Source of the DNA: Oscillospiraceae bacterium | Lineage (GTDB): Bacteria > Bacillota > Clostridia > Oscillospirales > Acutalibacteraceae | Reading direction: 5' to 3' | Assembly: GCA_029004655.1 (NCBI GenBank) | Contig: JAQVYP010000069.1 | Location: 1 to 8,960, forward strand | Length of the DNA stretch: 8,960 bases | Shown: positions 7,358 through 8,960 of the stretch, piece after piece | Position numbering within the stretch: position 1 is the first letter of the stretch | Layout of the letters: every line of letters begins with the position of its first letter | The notes under the pieces: model-generated | Database searches by the model: none | What the model was told of the DNA's origin: nothing | What the model saw: only the letters and a program-made list of their open reading frames with translations | Made by a program: the position numbers and the translations under genes

Positions 7358-7378
7358 CACTTGAACGGGTATCAACTG
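7358..7378. repeat. Imperfect inverted repeat (CACTTGA-N7-TCAACTG), possible operator
   Basis: The 7-bp arms pair at 6 of 7 positions. The right arm extended by two bases, TATCAACT (7370-7377), is the exact reverse complement of AGTTGATA at 7431-7438, which contains the -35 hexamer of the rightward promoter. Shared half-sites around a promoter suggest an operator, but no regulator gene is visible and chance is possible. Confidence 0.3.
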
Positions 7379-7432
7379 AATAATTATGTTTATTATTACG
7401 ATAATTTGAGCAGAACCATTTATAAAGAATAG

Positions 7433-7461
7433 TTGATAAACATCAGCGCTTTAGTTATAAT
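7433..7461 (+). promoter_or_regulatory. Strong sigma-A promoter for the aldo/keto reductase gene
   Basis: The -35 TTGATA (7433-7438, 5 of 6), a 17-nt spacer and a perfect -10 TATAAT (7456-7461) match the sigma-A consensus at 11 of 12 positions. The expected start near 7468 leaves a leader of only about 16 nt, beginning almost at the ribosome binding site. Confidence 0.85.
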
Positions 7462-7468
7462 ATTCAAT

Positions 7469-7480
7469 AAGGATGTGATT
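7469..7480 (+). promoter_or_regulatory. Long ribosome binding site of the aldo/keto reductase gene
   Basis: AAGGATGTGATT matches the anti-Shine-Dalgarno complement AAGGAGGTGATC at 10 of 12 positions. It supports the ATG at 7484 over the in-frame ATG at codon 12. Confidence 0.75.
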
Positions 7481-7483
7481 TAA

Positions 7484-8482
7484 ATGTATACTGCAAATAA
7501 AAAGAGATATGATGCAATGACTTATAACCGTTGTGGAAAAAGCGGACTGTTATTGCCTGCAATTTCGCTAGGACTTTGGCAAAATTTTGGTGATTACAAA
7601 CCATATGACAACAGCAAGCAAATGATTCTCAGAGCATTTGATCTTGGAATAACACATTTTGACCTTGCAAACAATTATGGTCCCACTCCCGGATCAGCCG
7701 AAGAAACTTTTGGAAAAGTATTAAAAACCGAACTTTCAAGCTATCGCGACGAGTTGATTATTTCAACCAAAGCCGGATATAGAATGTGGCCAGGACCATA
7801 CGGAGAATGGGGTTCTAAAAAGAATTTAATTTCTTCTTTGGATCAAAGCCTGAAAAGAATGGGCCTTGATTATGTTGACATTTTCTATTCGCATCGTTTT
7901 GATCCTAATACTCCCCTTGAAGAGACTATGTCTGCGTTAGCACAAGCAGTTAAAAGCGGTAAGGCTCTTTATGTAGGAATATCGTCATACAATGCATCTC
8001 AAACCAAAGAGGCTTATAACATCTTAAAAAGCATGGGCGTAACCTGCTTAATTCATCAACCCAGTTACTCTATGATGAATCGTTGGGTTGAACCTGAATT
8101 ATTATCAACATTAGATGACCTCGGAATGGGAGCCATTGCTTTCTCCCCTCTTCATCAAGGTGTTCTTACGAATAAATATCTCAATGGTATTCCGGCGGAC
8201 TCGAGAGCAGGTCTGTCATATGGCACAATTAACGAAGATTTTGTTACAAAATACAAAATTGAGTGTGTTAAAAAGCTTTCAGAAATTGCAGAAAACCGTG
8301 GGCAAAGCGTCGCTCAGCTCGCTTTGGCTTGGGTACTTCGTCATAACTGCATGACTTCTGCAATCATTGGTGCTTCACGAGTCGAACAAATTGAGGAAAA
8401 CGTTTCAGTAATTAATAATCTTAAACTGTCTGATGATGAGCTAAAAGCTATTGATAAAATATTAAATGAAGCTAACGCATAA
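7484..8482 (+). CDS. Aldo/keto reductase, YghZ/Gpr type (L-glyceraldehyde-3-phosphate reductase family, AKR14)
   Basis: This is a soluble NADPH-dependent reductase of the (beta/alpha)8-barrel AKR superfamily. The E. coli homologue YghZ (Gpr) reduces L-glyceraldehyde-3-phosphate and also acts on methylglyoxal; the same role here is inference from similarity. The 332 residues align end to end with what I recall of YghZ, including ERY/KRY and CGKSGL near the N-terminus, GITHFDLANNYGPTPGSAEE, DELIISTKAGY, MWPGPYG, SLDQSLKRMGL-YVDIFYSHR and KSGKALYVGISSY. The catalytic tetrad is intact: Asp60, Tyr65, Lys96 and His137. The cofactor phosphate-binding stretch is IGASRVEQIEEN (295-306). The first ATG is chosen because residues before Met12 also match YghZ and the ribosome binding site is well placed. 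The gene is monocistronic, with its own promoter and terminator. Not linked functionally to its neighbours. Confidence 0.9.
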   Translation: MYTANKKRYDAMTYNRCGKSGLLLPAISLGLWQNFGDYKPYDNSKQMILRAFDLGITHFDLANNYGPTPGSAEETFGKVLKTELSSYRDELIISTKAGYRMWPGPYGEWGSKKNLISSLDQSLKRMGLDYVDIFYSHRFDPNTPLEETMSALAQAVKSGKALYVGISSYNASQTKEAYNILKSMGVTCLIHQPSYSMMNRWVEPELLSTLDDLGMGAIAFSPLHQGVLTNKYLNGIPADSRAGLSYGTINEDFVTKYKIECVKKLSEIAENRGQSVAQLALAWVLRHNCMTSAIIGASRVEQIEENVSVINNLKLSDDELKAIDKILNEANA

Positions 8483-8496
8483 TATAAAGCTTTATA
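8483..8496. repeat. 14-bp perfect palindrome just after the reductase stop
   Basis: TATAAAGCTTTATA follows the TAA directly. It has no loop and only two G:C pairs, so it would be a weak hairpin and is not followed by a T run. It may be incidental; the real terminator is further on. Confidence 0.4.
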
Positions 8497-8531
8497 ATTT
8501 GTGACTTTTAAAATTTGCAACCATTATTTAT

Positions 8532-8579
8532 AAAAATATCACCCGAATGACTATTACTTAGCCATCGGGTGATATTTTT
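8532..8579. terminator. Bidirectional intrinsic terminator shared by the convergent reductase and recombinase genes
   Basis: A perfect 15-bp stem pairs 8532-8546 with 8565-8579 (AAAAATATCACCCGA and its complement), with an 18-nt loop. On the plus strand it ends in TTTTTT, and on the minus strand in TTTTT, so it can terminate transcription from both sides. It lies about 50 nt after the reductase stop. The right arm is inside the recombinase gene, encoding part of the KKYHPMAK tail, and the recombinase stop codon (8554-8556) is in the loop. Confidence 0.88.
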
Positions 8580-8960
8580 TGTATGATTGTGCGTATCTGT
8601 TACGCATTATTTGTGCATAAATTTGTGTTGAAGAAATATCAGAGTGACCTAATATTTCTTGAATATCTTTAAGTGGAGCACCATTTTCAAGCAAATTTGC
8701 TGCGAAAGAATGTCTTAAAGTATGTGGTGTAATATCTTTTTTAATATTAGCTTGCTTTGTATATTGTTTGATTATTTTCCAAAAACCTTGACGTGTCATT
8801 TGTTGACCATTCATATTTGTAAATAATGCTGTTACTTCTGAATCGTAAACGACAACATCCCTGACCTTGGTACAATAAATTAATACAGCTTTAATAGCAT
8901 CAGGATACATTGGAATAATTCGCTCGCTGCGATCAGTATGTAAATGTAAAATTCCTACTT
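8554..8960 (-). CDS. xerD: XerD-like tyrosine recombinase, C-terminal 134 residues (cut by window edge)
   Basis: XerD with XerC resolves chromosome dimers at dif. The frame is open to the right edge; the first full codon is at 8958, so the ATG at 8910 is internal and not the start. The catalytic C-terminal domain shows TPHTLRHSF, with the HxxR pair (His63 and Arg66 counted from the Met at 8910), LGHSDISSTQIYA, with His89 and the nucleophile Tyr98, and a KKYHPMAK tail like the KKFHPRA end of XerD. The first catalytic Arg lies outside the window. The beta-hairpin that normally reads GKGxKERxxP reads HTDRSERIIP, so the usual catalytic Lys position holds Thr by my alignment. The XerD-like tail and the lack of any mobile-element context favour a housekeeping XerD, but a diverged paralogue is possible. 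Confidence 0.75.
   Translation of the reverse strand, partial: VGILHLHTDRSERIIPMYPDAIKAVLIYCTKVRDVVVYDSEVTALFTNMNGQQMTRQGFWKIIKQYTKQANIKKDITPHTLRHSFAANLLENGAPLKDIQEILGHSDISSTQIYAQIMRNRYAQSYKKYHPMAK

Larger units (their letters stand above)
7231..7483. other. Divergent intergenic region between ruvC and the aldo/keto reductase gene
   Basis: This 253-bp AT-rich stretch holds the ruvC promoter and leader on the left and the reductase promoter on the right. Between them (about 7299-7430) I see no convincing gene, RNA gene or riboswitch. It does contain a 7-bp imperfect inverted repeat and an 8-bp half-site that recurs, inverted, in the reductase -35 region. A 21-codon frame at 7318-7383 has no ribosome binding site and was rejected. 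Confidence 0.8.

Noticed and set aside
7318..7383. A short plus-strand frame of 21 codons (MEKMFGLIAL...) in the intergenic region
   Set aside because: No ribosome binding site, no clear promoter at proper distance, and unremarkable composition; open frames of this size are expected by chance.
7231..7483. A riboswitch, T-box or CRISPR-like array in the longest non-coding stretch
   Set aside because: No long structured conserved elements, no repeat-spacer pattern, and both predicted leaders are too short for a riboswitch.
8554..8960. The tyrosine recombinase as the integrase of a mobile element or integron, with the nearby hairpin as an attachment site
   Set aside because: The tail and core motifs look like XerD, no direct repeats, tRNA target or phage genes are present, and the hairpin has the T runs of a terminator. 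Only 134 residues are visible, so this is not fully excluded.

Overview
The window looks like ordinary chromosomal DNA from a low-GC Gram-positive bacterium, most likely a member of the Clostridia (Bacillota). The evidence is AT-rich sequence, strong AGGAGG-type ribosome binding sites, tightly packed co-directional housekeeping genes, an EcfA1-EcfA2-EcfT-TruA block typical of Firmicutes, and proteins that read as clostridial. I cannot name a genus from sequence alone.

Layout. Positions 7230 down to 1 hold one long minus-strand gene series, read right to left: ruvC, ruvA, ruvB, glmM, a class I SAM methyltransferase of the RlmI-like group, ecfA1, ecfA2, ecfT and truA (cut by the left edge). Gaps are 27 nt or less, and two junctions overlap (glmM/methyltransferase 4 nt, ecfA2/ecfT 8 nt). 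A good extended -10 promoter lies upstream of ruvC, so the whole series could be a single operon. Positions 7231-7483 are a divergent intergenic region with a near-consensus promoter facing right. That promoter drives a monocistronic aldo/keto reductase of the YghZ/Gpr type (7484-8482). The right end holds the C-terminal 134 residues of a XerD-like tyrosine recombinase on the minus strand. It converges on the reductase, and the two genes share one bidirectional terminator hairpin whose right arm is also recombinase coding sequence.

How the genes fit together. RuvA, RuvB and RuvC form the Holliday-junction branch-migration and resolution machine. GlmM makes glucosamine-1-phosphate for the cell-wall precursor UDP-GlcNAc. 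EcfA1, EcfA2 and EcfT are the shared energising module of group II ECF vitamin/micronutrient importers; no substrate-binding S component is in the window. TruA modifies the tRNA anticodon arm, and the methyltransferase probably acts on RNA. The common theme is housekeeping, not one pathway.

I found no convincing new system, no CRISPR array, no insertion sequence and no RNA gene. The points most worth a second look are: the recombinase has Thr where XerD normally has its catalytic Lys; the methyltransferase lacks the Cys expected of an m5C enzyme; the ruv-glmM and ecf-truA blocks are joined; the last recombinase codons double as a terminator; and there is a pair of inverted half-sites next to the reductase promoter.
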